A stretch of DNA of 64,000 bases. Source: Pseudomonadota bacterium (lineage in GTDB: Bacteria; Pseudomonadota; Gammaproteobacteria; Burkholderiales; Burkholderiaceae_C). The notes under the pieces are model-generated. The model ran no database searches, was not told where the DNA came from, and saw only the letters and a list, made by a program, of their open reading frames with translations. This document shows positions 53,358-64,000 of the stretch, one piece after another. A program made the translations under genes and the position numbers. Where the stretch lies: positions 124,001 through 188,000 of the forward strand of contig JAJZUV010000003.1 of assembly GCA_021848345.1 (NCBI GenBank), given 5' to 3'. How positions within the stretch are numbered: the first letter of the stretch is position 1; every line of letters starts with the position of its first letter.

Positions 53358-55256
53358 TCAGGGCTGCCCGGCCAGCGCGGCGCGGATCTGCTCCAGCGCC
53401 GCGGGATCTTCCAGCGTGGTCAGGTCGCCGGGTGCGCGCTGTTCGCACAGCGCCTGGATGGAGCGGCGCAGCAGCTTGCCCGAGCGCGTCTTGGGCAGCA
53501 TGGAGACGAACAGCACCCTCGCCGGGCGCGCCACCGCGCCCAGTTGGACCTGCACCGTCTGCATGATCTGCGCGCCCAGTTCGGCGCGCGCCTCGGCGGT
53601 GGCGGCGCGCGTCGCGTCGCGCGGCACGACGAAGGCCACGGCCTGCTGCCCCTTGAGGGCGTCGGCGGCGCCCACCACCGCCACTTCGGCCACGGCGGCG
53701 TGGCTGGAAATGCTTTCCTCGATCTCGCGCGTGCCCAGCCGGTGCCCGGCGACGTTGATCACGTCGTCGGTGCGACCGAGGATGGTGACGTAGCCCTGCT
53801 CGTCGGCCACGCCCCAGTCGAAGGTCGAATACACCTGGCGGGCGGCGAAGGTGGACCAGTAGGTATCGACGAAACGCTTGTCGTCGCCCCATACGGTCTG
53901 CATGCAGCCCGGCGGCAGCGGCCATTCGATGGCCAGCACGCCCTTGCGTCCCGCCGGCACCGGTTCGCCGCTGAGTTCGTCGAGGATGCCGACCTTGTAG
54001 CCGGGCATGGCCACGCCCGGGGAGCCCGGCTTGGGGGTCAGCGCCTGCACGCCGGCGGGAATGCCCAGGATCGGCCAACCCGTCTCGGTCTGCCAGTAGT
54101 TGTCCACCACCGGCTTGCCCAGGGCCTCGCCGATCCAGCTCGCGGTGGGTTCGTCCAGCGGCTCGCCGGCGAGGAACAGGCGCTCGAGCGAGGACAGGTC
54201 GCGCTCGCGCATGAACGCGGTATCGAACTTCTTCAACACCCGCACCGCGGTGGGCGACGAGAACATCACCTGCGCGCGGTGCTTCTCGGCCAGGCGCCAC
54301 AGGATGCCGGCATCCGGGCGCACCGGCGTGCCCTCGAAGAGCACGGTGGTCATGCCGTGGATCAGCGGCCCGTAGACGATGTAGCTGTGCCCCACCACCC
54401 AGCCGATGTCGCTGGTGCAGAAATAGGTTGCTCCGGGGCTGCCGCAGAAGATGTCCCGCATGGACGTCGCCAGCGCCACCGCATAACCCCCGGTGTCGCG
54501 CTGGACCCCCTTGGGTCGGCCGGTCGTGCCCGAGGTGTAGAGGATGTAGCTCGGATGGGTCGAATCCACCCAGGCGCAGGGCACCTCGACCTCGCCCACC
54601 GCGGCGCGCTCGGCGGCATAGTCGAGGTCGCGCCCGGGAACCGGAGCGAAGGGGTGCAGGCCGCGATCGACCATCAGCACCTGCCGCGGCTTGTGCGCAG
54701 CGCGTTCGATGGCCTCGTCGAGCAGGGGCTTGTAGGGAACCACGCGTCCGCCGCGCGAACCGGCGTCGCTGCTGACCACCAGCTTGGGCGTGGCGTCGTC
54801 GATGCGCGTGGCCAGGCTCAGCGCCGCGAAGCCGCCGAACACCACCGAATGGATGGCGCCGATGCGCGCGCAGGCCAGCATCGCGAACACCGCCTCGGGA
54901 ATCATCGGCATGTAGATCAGCACCCGATCGCCCTGGCCCACGCCGTGGCGCTGCAGGATCGCCGCCATGCGCTGCACCTCCCGGTGCAGTTCGGCGTAGC
55001 TGTAGCTGCGGCTGCGGTCCACCTCGGTGGACTCCCACACCAGTGCCGGCTGCGCGCCGCGCGTGGCGAGGTGGCGGTCCACCGCGTTGTGGCACAGGTT
55101 GGTCAACCCGCCCGCGAACCAGGCCGCGAAGGGCTTGCGGCTGTCGTCCAGCACCTGGTCGAAGGGCCGGTGCCAATGGATCAGCCCCGCCTTCTCGGCC
55201 CAGAACTCCCGCGGCTGCTCGACCGAGCGCCGGTGATATTGCCTGTAGTCCGCCAT
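53358..55256 (-). CDS. prpE: Propionyl-CoA synthetase
   Basis: A 632-residue acyl-CoA synthetase (AMP-forming). The P-loop is in YILYTSGTTGRPKG, the adenylation core contains VVDNYWQTETGWPIL, and the C-terminal PKTRSGKLLRR carries the acetylation-sensitive lysine. NYWQTETGWP rather than the WWQTETGG of acetyl-CoA synthetases points to propionate or a related C3 acid. A GAGGAG site precedes ATG 55256. It lies downstream of acuI on the same strand, and its 3' end faces the sox promoter. Confidence 0.9.
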   Translation of the reverse strand: MADYRQYHRRSVEQPREFWAEKAGLIHWHRPFDQVLDDSRKPFAAWFAGGLTNLCHNAVDRHLATRGAQPALVWESTEVDRSRSYSYAELHREVQRMAAILQRHGVGQGDRVLIYMPMIPEAVFAMLACARIGAIHSVVFGGFAALSLATRIDDATPKLVVSSDAGSRGGRVVPYKPLLDEAIERAAHKPRQVLMVDRGLHPFAPVPGRDLDYAAERAAVGEVEVPCAWVDSTHPSYILYTSGTTGRPKGVQRDTGGYAVALATSMRDIFCGSPGATYFCTSDIGWVVGHSYIVYGPLIHGMTTVLFEGTPVRPDAGILWRLAEKHRAQVMFSSPTAVRVLKKFDTAFMRERDLSSLERLFLAGEPLDEPTASWIGEALGKPVVDNYWQTETGWPILGIPAGVQALTPKPGSPGVAMPGYKVGILDELSGEPVPAGRKGVLAIEWPLPPGCMQTVWGDDKRFVDTYWSTFAARQVYSTFDWGVADEQGYVTILGRTDDVINVAGHRLGTREIEESISSHAAVAEVAVVGAADALKGQQAVAFVVPRDATRAATAEARAELGAQIMQTVQVQLGAVARPARVLFVSMLPKTRSGKLLRRSIQALCEQRAPGDLTTLEDPAALEQIRAALAGQP

Positions 55257-55305
55257 GGCTGTCTCCTCGGGAAGGGCTGCGCGCGCGGCGACGGGCCACG
55301 CGCGC

Positions 55306-55336
55306 AAAAAACCCCCGCGCCGGGTACGTGCCCGGC
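55306..55336 (-). terminator. Possible terminator of acuI
   Basis: GCCGGG and CCCGGC form a 6-bp stem with a 6-nt loop; a run of six T follows on the minus strand, but 7 nt beyond the stem. Weak. Confidence 0.35.
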
Positions 55337-55440
55337 TTCTCGTGTCCTGGGCGCACCGTAGACACCCCACCTGACAGGACCCTGACCGCCGGTCGCCGCG
55401 CCTCGCCCCCCTCCGCACCCGACGCGCCCGGGGCGCGCGC

Positions 55441-56418
<978 letters not shown>

Positions 56419-56620
56419 GGGGTGTCCTCCGTGGAATGGGAACTGCCCCCAGCCTATCAAAAGCGCAGCGGGCGCGAACGCGCAAACGTTGACGCGACTC
56501 CGCGAGGGCCGTTACATTCCTGTACTGGTAAAAAAGCCCCAGAAATTCGCGAAGTTGTCGTGTCGCGCACGGGTTGTCTCCCGACCCCCGCCACGCGCTC
56601 TTTGCGCCGTTCGTCCCGTC

Positions 56621-57499
56621 ATGCGCCGCCTCGCCCCTCGCCGCAACGTTCAGCGTCCGCCCGTGCTGCGCCCCGCGCTGGCCGGGCTGGCTGTGCTCGC
56701 GGCCTGCTGCGCACCGGCCGCCCAGGCGGCACCGCGCCCCGCATCGGCGGCCGCTTCGACCCCCGCCGATGCCTCGCGGGACGCGGAACTGGTGCGCATC
56801 ATCGCACGCGCCCAGCAGCAACCCACCCCGCCGACGGCGGCCATGGCCCCGCAGGCCGGGCCGGGCGGCGAGGCTTCGAGCTGGTGGCGGCAGCAGGACG
56901 TGGTGCACGAGGTTTCGTCGCGCACCTCGCAGCTGGTGATCAATGCGCTGAGCTTCCTCGGCGTGCGCTACCGTTACGGCGGCGACCACGCCGCGCGGGG
57001 TTTCGACTGCTCCGGGCTGGTGCGTCGCGTCTACCAGGAAACCCTGGGGCTGGTGCTGCCGCACAACGCCGCCGAGCAGAGCCGCGAAGGCGAGAAGGTG
57101 GCGGAGAACGAATTGCGTCCGGGCGATCTGGTGTTCTTCAACACCCTGCGCCGCGCGTTCTCGCACGTGGGCATCTACATCGGCAACGGCCAGTTCGTGC
57201 ACGCTCCCCGCCCGGGCGAGAAGGTGCAGATCGCCAACCTGGACAGCCCCTACTGGGCCCGCCGCTTCGACGGCGCGCGACGCCTGATCACCCGCGCCGC
57301 CGACCCGCTGGTGTCGTCGGCCCAGGCCGCGTCGCTGCGCGAGCAGGCGGCCGGGGCGCAAACCGCCGGCAAGGCCCTGCCCGCTGCCGCCCTGCCCATC
57401 TCCAATGCGGTGCCCGACGGCGCTTCGCCGGCCACCGCCGCGCTGATGGCCGGTGCCGTGCTGCCCAGGCCGCCGTCGGCGGACGTCTCGCAACCCTGA
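56621..57499 (+). CDS. NlpC/P60-family cell-wall hydrolase
   Basis: A 292-residue exported protein. The N-terminus has a signal with a possible lipobox (VLAAC, about residue 29), then a Pro/Ala-rich linker. The NlpC/P60 domain (about 103-210) shows the catalytic Cys130 in GFDCSGLVRRVYQ, His182 in FSHVGIYIG and His194 in FVHAPRPGE. A C-terminal Ala/Pro-rich tail follows. These peptidases cut peptide stems of peptidoglycan. It is divergent from acuI and convergent with the PDH lpd gene. Confidence 0.92.
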   Translation: MRRLAPRRNVQRPPVLRPALAGLAVLAACCAPAAQAAPRPASAAASTPADASRDAELVRIIARAQQQPTPPTAAMAPQAGPGGEASSWWRQQDVVHEVSSRTSQLVINALSFLGVRYRYGGDHAARGFDCSGLVRRVYQETLGLVLPHNAAEQSREGEKVAENELRPGDLVFFNTLRRAFSHVGIYIGNGQFVHAPRPGEKVQIANLDSPYWARRFDGARRLITRAADPLVSSAQAASLREQAAGAQTAGKALPAAALPISNAVPDGASPATAALMAGAVLPRPPSADVSQP

Positions 57500-57626
57500 C
57501 GGCAAGCCCCCGGCCGGGCGCCCGCCCGCGCCGCACACGGACACGCTCCCCGCGAACGGCGCTTGCGCCGTGCACGGGGGGACGGAGCCGGTCCCGGCCC
57601 CTCCCCCGCGAAACGGCACGCGCCTT

Positions 57627-59471
<1,845 letters not shown>

Positions 59472-59504
59472 CGCGTGTCTCCGTGTTCGTGTCGTGCGCC
59501 GCGC

Positions 59505-60905
59505 TCAGAGCAGCGCCCGGCGCAGATCGCCGAGCAGCTCGCCCAGCAGGGTGGTGAACCGCGCGCCCATCGCGCCGTCGATCACGCGGTGGTCGTAGGA
59601 CAGCGAAAGCGGCAGCATCAGGCGGGGCTGGAACTGCTTGCCGTCCCACACCGGCTGCATCTGCGACTTGGACAGGCCGAGGATCGCCACTTCCGGCGCG
59701 TTGATGATCGGCGTGAACGCGGTTCCGCCGACCCCGCCGAGGCTGGAGATGGTGAAACTGGCGCCCTGCATGTCGGCAGGCTTGAGCTTGCCCTCGCGCG
59801 CGGTGGCCGCGAGCTGCGACATCTCGGCCGCGATCTGGCGCAGGCCCTTCTTGTCGGCGTCCTTGAGCACCGGCACCACCAGGCCCTGCGGCGTGTCCGC
59901 GGCGAAGCCCAGGTTCACGTAGTCCTTGAGGATCAGGTTCTCGCCCTTTTCATCCAGCGAGGCGTTGAACTCGGGCATCAGCTTGAGCGCCGCGCAGCAG
60001 GCCTTCATGACGAAGGCCAGCATGGTCAGCTTGGTCCCGGCGGCGGAGGGGCTGGCGTTGAAGCTCTTGCGGAACTCCTCCAGCTCGGTGACGTCGGCCT
60101 CGTCGAACTGGGTGACATGGGGAATCATCACCCAGTTGCGCGCCAGGTTGGGCCCGGAGATCTTCTTGATGCGCGACAGCGGCTTGGACGACACCGTGCC
60201 GAAGCGCGAGAAGTCGACCTGCGGCCACGGCAGCAGATCCAGCCCTGCGCCGCCGCGCGCGCCTCCGGCCTGGGCCGAGGCGCGGGTCGTCGCCTGCCCG
60301 CTCATCACGGCCTTCACGAAGGACTGCACGTCCTCGGCGGTGATGCGCCCCTTCTGGCCGCTGCCCTTGAGCTCGTCGAGCGGCACGCCGAGTTCGCGCG
60401 CCATCTTGCGCACCGACGGCGAGGCATGCGGCAGGCGCGCCGGATTGGGCTCGGGCGCGACCGGCGGCAGCGCCGCGGTCGGCGGCGTCGGGCGCCGCGG
60501 CTCCGAGGCCAGCGCCGCGGTGCCGCCGTCGTCCGCCGACGCCTGGGGCGCCTGGGCCGGACTGTCCGCGGCTGCGGCCGCCGGAGCCTTCGCCGCCGGA
60601 GCCTTCGCCGCCGGAGCCTTCGCCGCCGCGGCCGGCGCGGCCGCCTCGGCCGGCGCCGCGGCGCCCTCCTCGGCCTCCAGCTCCAGCAGCGGCGTGCCCT
60701 CGCTCACCTTGTCCCCGAGCTTGACCAGCACCGCCTTGACCACCCCGCCCGCGCTGCTCGGGATCTCCATGCTCGCCTTGTCGCTCTCCACCGTGATCAG
60801 CGACTGCTCCGCCTGGATCCTGTCCCCCGGCTTGACCAGCAGCTCGATCACCTCCACGTCCTTGAAGTCCCCGATGTCGGGAACTTTCACCTGCATCTGC
60901 GCCAT
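59505..60905 (-). CDS. aceF: Dihydrolipoyllysine acetyltransferase (PDH E2)
   Basis: A 466-residue E2 with one lipoyl domain (1-80, Lys43 in ESDKASMEI), an Ala/Pro-rich linker, a peripheral-subunit-binding domain (ASPSVRKMARELGVPLDEL) and a catalytic domain ending SLSYDHRVIDGAMGARF with the catalytic His. It transfers acetyl groups from E1 to CoA. It follows aceE by 42 bp. The lipoyl segment is shared with the downstream E3. Confidence 0.97.
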   Translation of the reverse strand: MAQMQVKVPDIGDFKDVEVIELLVKPGDRIQAEQSLITVESDKASMEIPSSAGGVVKAVLVKLGDKVSEGTPLLELEAEEGAAAPAEAAAPAAAAKAPAAKAPAAKAPAAAAADSPAQAPQASADDGGTAALASEPRRPTPPTAALPPVAPEPNPARLPHASPSVRKMARELGVPLDELKGSGQKGRITAEDVQSFVKAVMSGQATTRASAQAGGARGGAGLDLLPWPQVDFSRFGTVSSKPLSRIKKISGPNLARNWVMIPHVTQFDEADVTELEEFRKSFNASPSAAGTKLTMLAFVMKACCAALKLMPEFNASLDEKGENLILKDYVNLGFAADTPQGLVVPVLKDADKKGLRQIAAEMSQLAATAREGKLKPADMQGASFTISSLGGVGGTAFTPIINAPEVAILGLSKSQMQPVWDGKQFQPRLMLPLSLSYDHRVIDGAMGARFTTLLGELLGDLRRALL

Positions 60906-60922
60906 CGCGTGTCTCCGTGTTC
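60595..60922. repeat. Near-identical repeat, copy in the PDH E2 gene
   Basis: The partner of 59161-59488, in direct orientation and 1434 bp away. Most of the five differences lie in the Ala-rich linker; only two lie in the 240 bp of the lipoyl domain. Confidence 0.92.
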
Positions 60923-60947
60923 CTGGCTGTTCGTTCCTCGCCGCGGC

Positions 60948-63662
60948 TCAGGCCAGCAGCGGGTTGATGCGCTCGACGTCGATGTCGTAGCGCTGGATCG
61001 CCTCGGCGGCCTTCGACGCGTCGAGCTTGCCTTCGTCGGCCAGGCTGCGCAAGGCGGCCAGCACGACGAAATGGCGATCGACCTCGAAGTGACGGCGCAG
61101 CTTGGTGCGGGTGTCCGAACGTCCGAAGCCGTCGGTGCCCAGCACGCGATAGTGGCGATCGGCGGGCAGGAAGGGGCGGATCTGCTCGGCGAACATGCGC
61201 ACGTAGTCGGTGGAGGCGATGACCGGCCCGGCGTGCGACTCCAGCTGCTGCGCGACGAAGCTCTTGCGCTGCTTGTCCTTCGGGTGCAGCAGGTTCCAGC
61301 GCTCGCAGTCGCGTCCCTCGCGGGCCAGCTCGTTGAAGCTCGGGCAGCTCCACACGTCGGCCGCCACGCCCCAGTCCTGCTCCAGCAGTTCGGCCGCCGC
61401 CAGCACCTCGCGCAGGATCGAGCCGGAGCCCAGCAGCTGCACGCGCAGCTTGCCGGACTTGGACGAGCCCTCGCGGCACAGGTACATGCCCTTGAGGATC
61501 TGCTCCTCGGTGCCGGACTTCAGCCCCGGCTGGGCGTAGTTCTCGTTGAGCAGGGTGATGTAGAAGAACACGTCCTCCTGGTTCACCACCATCCGCTGCA
61601 GGCCACGGTGCAGGATCACCGCCACCTCGTGCGCGAAGCTGGGGTCGTAGCTGATGCAGTTGGGCACGTTGGCCGCCATCAGCTGACTGTGCCCGTCCTC
61701 GTGCTGCAGGCCTTCGCCGTTGAGGGTGGTACGCCCCGAGGTTCCGCCCAGCAGGAAGCCGCGCGCCAGCATGTCGCCGGCGGCCCAGATCAGGTCGCCG
61801 ATGCGCTGGAAGCCGAACATCGAGTAGTAGATGAAGAACGGAATCGTGATGCGGTTGCTGTGCGAGTAGGAAGTCGCCGCGGCGATCCACGAGCACATGC
61901 CTCCCGCCTCGGTGATGCCTTCCTGCAGGATCTGGCCCGACTTGTCCTCGCGGTAGTACATCACCTCGCTGCGATCGACGGGGGTGTACTTCTGGCCCTC
62001 GGGGGCGTAGATGCCGATCTGGCGGTACAGGCCTTCCATGCCGAAGGTGCGGGTCTCGTCGACCAGGATCGGCACCACGCGCGGGCCCAGCGCCTTGTCG
62101 CGCAGCAGCTGGTTCAGGCAGCGCACGTAGGCCTGGGTGGTCGAGATCTCGCGGCCCTCGGCGGTGGGCTCGAGCATGGGCTTGAAGATCTCGTCCAGCG
62201 GCGGCAGCGTGAACTGCTCGTCGGCCTTGGTGCGGCGCTGCGGCAGGTAGCCGCCGAGCGCCTTGCGCCGCGCGTGCAGGTACTGCATTTCCGGCGTGTC
62301 GTCGGCCGGCTTGAAGAAGGGCAGCTTGGGCAGATCGTGGTCCGGCACCGGGATGTTGAAACGGTCGCGGAACTCGCGGATGTCCTCGTCGGTGAGCTTC
62401 TTCACCTGGTGGGCGACGTTGCGCGCCTCGGCGGCCTGGCCCAGGCCGTAGCCCTTGATGGTCTTGACCAGCAGCACCGTGGGCTGGCCCTGGTGGGTGG
62501 CGGCGGCGTGGAAGGCGGCGTAGACCTTGTTCGGATCATGGCCGCCGCGGTTGAGGCGCCAGATGTCCTCGTCGCTCATGTTCTTCACCATCTCCAGCAG
62601 TTCGGGATGGCGGCCGAAGAAGTGCTTGCGCACGAACGCGCCGTCGTTGGCCTTCATGGCCTGGTAGTCGCCGTCGAGCACGTCCATCATGACCTGGCGC
62701 AGGATGCCGGCCTTGTCGCGCGCCAGCAGCGGGTCCCAGTACGACCCCCAGATCAGCTTGATCACGTTCCAGCCGGAGCCGCGGAACTCGGCCTCGAGTT
62801 CCTGGATGATCTTGCCGTTGCCGCGTACCGGGCCGTCCAGGCGCTGCAGGTTGCAGTTGACCACGAACACCAGGTTGTCCAGTTTCTCGCGCGCGGCCAG
62901 GCCGATCGCGCCCAGCGACTCGGGCTCGTCCATCTCGCCGTCGCCGCAGAACACCCAGACCTTGCGCTTGGAGGTGTCGGCGATGCCGCGCGCGTGCAGG
63001 TACTTCAGGTAGCGCGCCTGGTAGATGGCCATGATCGGGCCCAGGCCCATGGACACCGTCGAGAACTGCCAGAAATCCGGCATGAGCTTCGGGTGCGGAT
63101 AGCTCGACAGCCCCTTGCCGTCGACTTCCTGGCGGAAGTTGTCCAGTTGCTCGTCGCTCAGGCGCCCCTCCAGGTAGGCGCGGGCGTAGATGCCGGGCGC
63201 GCTGTGGCCCTGGAAGTACACCAGGTCACCGCCGTGATCCTCGCTCGGCGCGTGCCAGAAATGGTTGAAGCCGGCGCCCAGCATCGTCGCCAGCGACGCG
63301 AAGGAGGCGATGTGGCCGCCCAGGTCGCCGCCGTCGGCCGGATGCAGCCGGTTGGCGCGCACCACCATGGCCATCGCGTTCCAGCGCATGTAGGCGCGCA
63401 GGCGTTCCTCGATCTCGACATTGCCGGGATTGCGCTCTTCCAGGTCCGGCGGGATGGTGTTCACATAGGCGGTGTTGGCCGAGAAGGGCATGTCCACGCC
63501 GTCCTGGCGCGCCTGGTCGAGCAACTGCTCGAGCAGGTAGTGGGCACGCTCGCGGCCCTCGCTGGTGATCAACGCCTGCAGGGCGTCGAGCCACTCGCGG
63601 GTTTCCTGGGGATCGGCGTCGTTCGCGGCCTGCGCGGGCGACTGGTCGGGTACTGCTGCCAT
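60948..63662 (-). CDS. aceE: Pyruvate dehydrogenase E1 (homodimeric type)
   Basis: A 904-residue thiamine diphosphate enzyme that decarboxylates pyruvate and acetylates the lipoyl group of E2. Motifs include PGDG-type TPP region VFCGDGEMDEPESLGAIGLA, GHSAPGIYARAYLEGRL, TIKGYGLGQAAEARN and GMCSWIAAATSYSHSN. Length matches the homodimeric AceE of proteobacteria. A GAGGAG ribosome-binding site precedes ATG 63662. It is the first gene of aceE-aceF-lpdA. Confidence 0.97.
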   Translation of the reverse strand: MAAVPDQSPAQAANDADPQETREWLDALQALITSEGRERAHYLLEQLLDQARQDGVDMPFSANTAYVNTIPPDLEERNPGNVEIEERLRAYMRWNAMAMVVRANRLHPADGGDLGGHIASFASLATMLGAGFNHFWHAPSEDHGGDLVYFQGHSAPGIYARAYLEGRLSDEQLDNFRQEVDGKGLSSYPHPKLMPDFWQFSTVSMGLGPIMAIYQARYLKYLHARGIADTSKRKVWVFCGDGEMDEPESLGAIGLAAREKLDNLVFVVNCNLQRLDGPVRGNGKIIQELEAEFRGSGWNVIKLIWGSYWDPLLARDKAGILRQVMMDVLDGDYQAMKANDGAFVRKHFFGRHPELLEMVKNMSDEDIWRLNRGGHDPNKVYAAFHAAATHQGQPTVLLVKTIKGYGLGQAAEARNVAHQVKKLTDEDIREFRDRFNIPVPDHDLPKLPFFKPADDTPEMQYLHARRKALGGYLPQRRTKADEQFTLPPLDEIFKPMLEPTAEGREISTTQAYVRCLNQLLRDKALGPRVVPILVDETRTFGMEGLYRQIGIYAPEGQKYTPVDRSEVMYYREDKSGQILQEGITEAGGMCSWIAAATSYSHSNRITIPFFIYYSMFGFQRIGDLIWAAGDMLARGFLLGGTSGRTTLNGEGLQHEDGHSQLMAANVPNCISYDPSFAHEVAVILHRGLQRMVVNQEDVFFYITLLNENYAQPGLKSGTEEQILKGMYLCREGSSKSGKLRVQLLGSGSILREVLAAAELLEQDWGVAADVWSCPSFNELAREGRDCERWNLLHPKDKQRKSFVAQQLESHAGPVIASTDYVRMFAEQIRPFLPADRHYRVLGTDGFGRSDTRTKLRRHFEVDRHFVVLAALRSLADEGKLDASKAAEAIQRYDIDVERINPLLA

Positions 63663-63769
63663 CGTGGTCTCCTCTAGGTGTCGGTTCTGCGGCGGCAGGC
63701 GCGATGTGCGCGCTGCGCGTGCGCGGAGCACGGAAGGGTCCGGGGCAGCCCGATGCCTTCCCGGAAGCG

Positions 63770-63798
63770 AGTATTGCAAAGAATTTTTTGAATGGCAA
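63770..63798 (-). promoter_or_regulatory. aceE promoter
   Basis: On the minus strand TTGCCA (63798-63793), a 17-bp spacer and AATACT (63775-63770) form a good sigma-70 match, giving a leader of about 100 nt. Confidence 0.55.
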
Positions 63799-63808
63799 CA
63801 TCCGTTTT

Positions 63809-63814
63809 TATAAT
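63809..63814 (+). promoter_or_regulatory. -10 element of the divergent membrane-protein gene
   Basis: A perfect TATAAT on the plus strand, with TTGAAT 15 bp upstream (63788-63793) as a possible -35. It would start transcription about 65 bp before the GTG at 63887 and overlaps the aceE promoter region. Confidence 0.45.
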
Positions 63815-63886
63815 GTGGAATTCATCCCGGTTCATGCCCTGGATCCAAGCATGCTCCGATCGTGCCTCTTTGCCTAGACTTGTGCC

Positions 63887-64000
63887 GTGAGCATGTTCCC
63901 GATCCTCGTCCGACGCCTGCGCCAGCGCGTGCGCCCCTTGCTGCACAGCCGCCGCGCCGACCTGCTGCTGCTGTTCGTCCCGCTGCTTTCGCTGGTGCTG
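63887..64000 (+). CDS. Membrane protein, N-terminal part only (possible sensor kinase)
   Basis: Starts at GTG 63887 or ATG 63893 and runs off the right edge with 38 residues visible. The N-terminus is basic (ILVRRLRQRVRPLLHSRRA), followed by the hydrophobic DLLLLFVPLLSLVL, the beginning of a transmembrane helix. In many Burkholderiales a sensor histidine kinase lies divergent from aceE, so that is a reasonable guess, but nothing in the visible part proves it. Confidence 0.5.
   Translation, partial: MSMFPILVRRLRQRVRPLLHSRRADLLLLFVPLLSLVL

Overview
The window is a GC-rich, gene-dense chromosomal segment from a betaproteobacterium, most likely a sulfur-oxidising member of the Burkholderiales. 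The evidence is the gene set and its grouping: a phaC-phaA-phaB-phaR cluster, divergent bamD and rluD-pgeF, a pyruvate dehydrogenase operon whose E3 carries its own lipoyl domain, and a complete sox cluster. The genus cannot be named from the sequence alone. I see no insertion sequence, prophage, integrase or CRISPR array, so this looks like core chromosome.

Layout. 1-10.9 kb: the start of a Tat-type lipoprotein, tRNA-Arg(CCG) with its terminator, a membrane-anchored cytochrome c5-like protein, purU, an isocitrate dehydrogenase, a 2-oxoglutarate/Fe dioxygenase, glnS, a YebC-type regulator, purD and a CaiB/BaiF CoA-transferase. 11-23.5 kb: a DUF3311 protein with a monocarboxylate symporter, hrpA, argA, the iron-trafficking protein YggX, a FadL-type porin behind a highly structured intergenic region, a SatP-type acetate transporter, a TauE/SafE permease and rimO. 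23.6-28.1 kb: the polyhydroxyalkanoate genes. 28.4-36.2 kb: pgeF, rluD, bamD, a DinG/YoaA-type helicase, a PP2C phosphatase, a secreted protein and zapE. 36.2-41.9 kb: the 2-oxoglutarate dehydrogenase genes. 42.6-45.9 kb: two tandem paralogous lipoproteins with GloVer-type repeats. 46.0-53.2 kb: soxB, X, A, Z, Y, D, C and an ArsR regulator, all on the minus strand. 53.4-64 kb: prpE, acuI, an NlpC/P60 hydrolase, the pyruvate dehydrogenase operon and the start of a divergent membrane protein.

How the genes fit together. Thiosulfate is oxidised in the periplasm by the Sox enzymes, and the TauE/SafE permease could export sulfite or another sulfur anion. Carbon flow centres on acyl-CoA metabolism: acetate and monocarboxylate uptake, propionyl-CoA synthesis, acryloyl-CoA reduction, both 2-oxo acid dehydrogenase complexes and storage of acetyl-CoA as polyhydroxyalkanoate.

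The observations most worth a second look are non-coding or architectural: mutually exclusive stem-loops upstream of the FadL gene, an intrinsic terminator between soxX and soxB, a promoter-operator in front of a probable persulfide-sensing ArsR repressor, a near-identical 328-bp repeat joining the lipoyl domains of PDH E2 and E3, two GloVer lipoprotein genes that share a duplicated promoter, and an inverted repeat over the predicted phaC promoter. I did not find a wholly new multi-gene system. All base matches and counts were made by eye.
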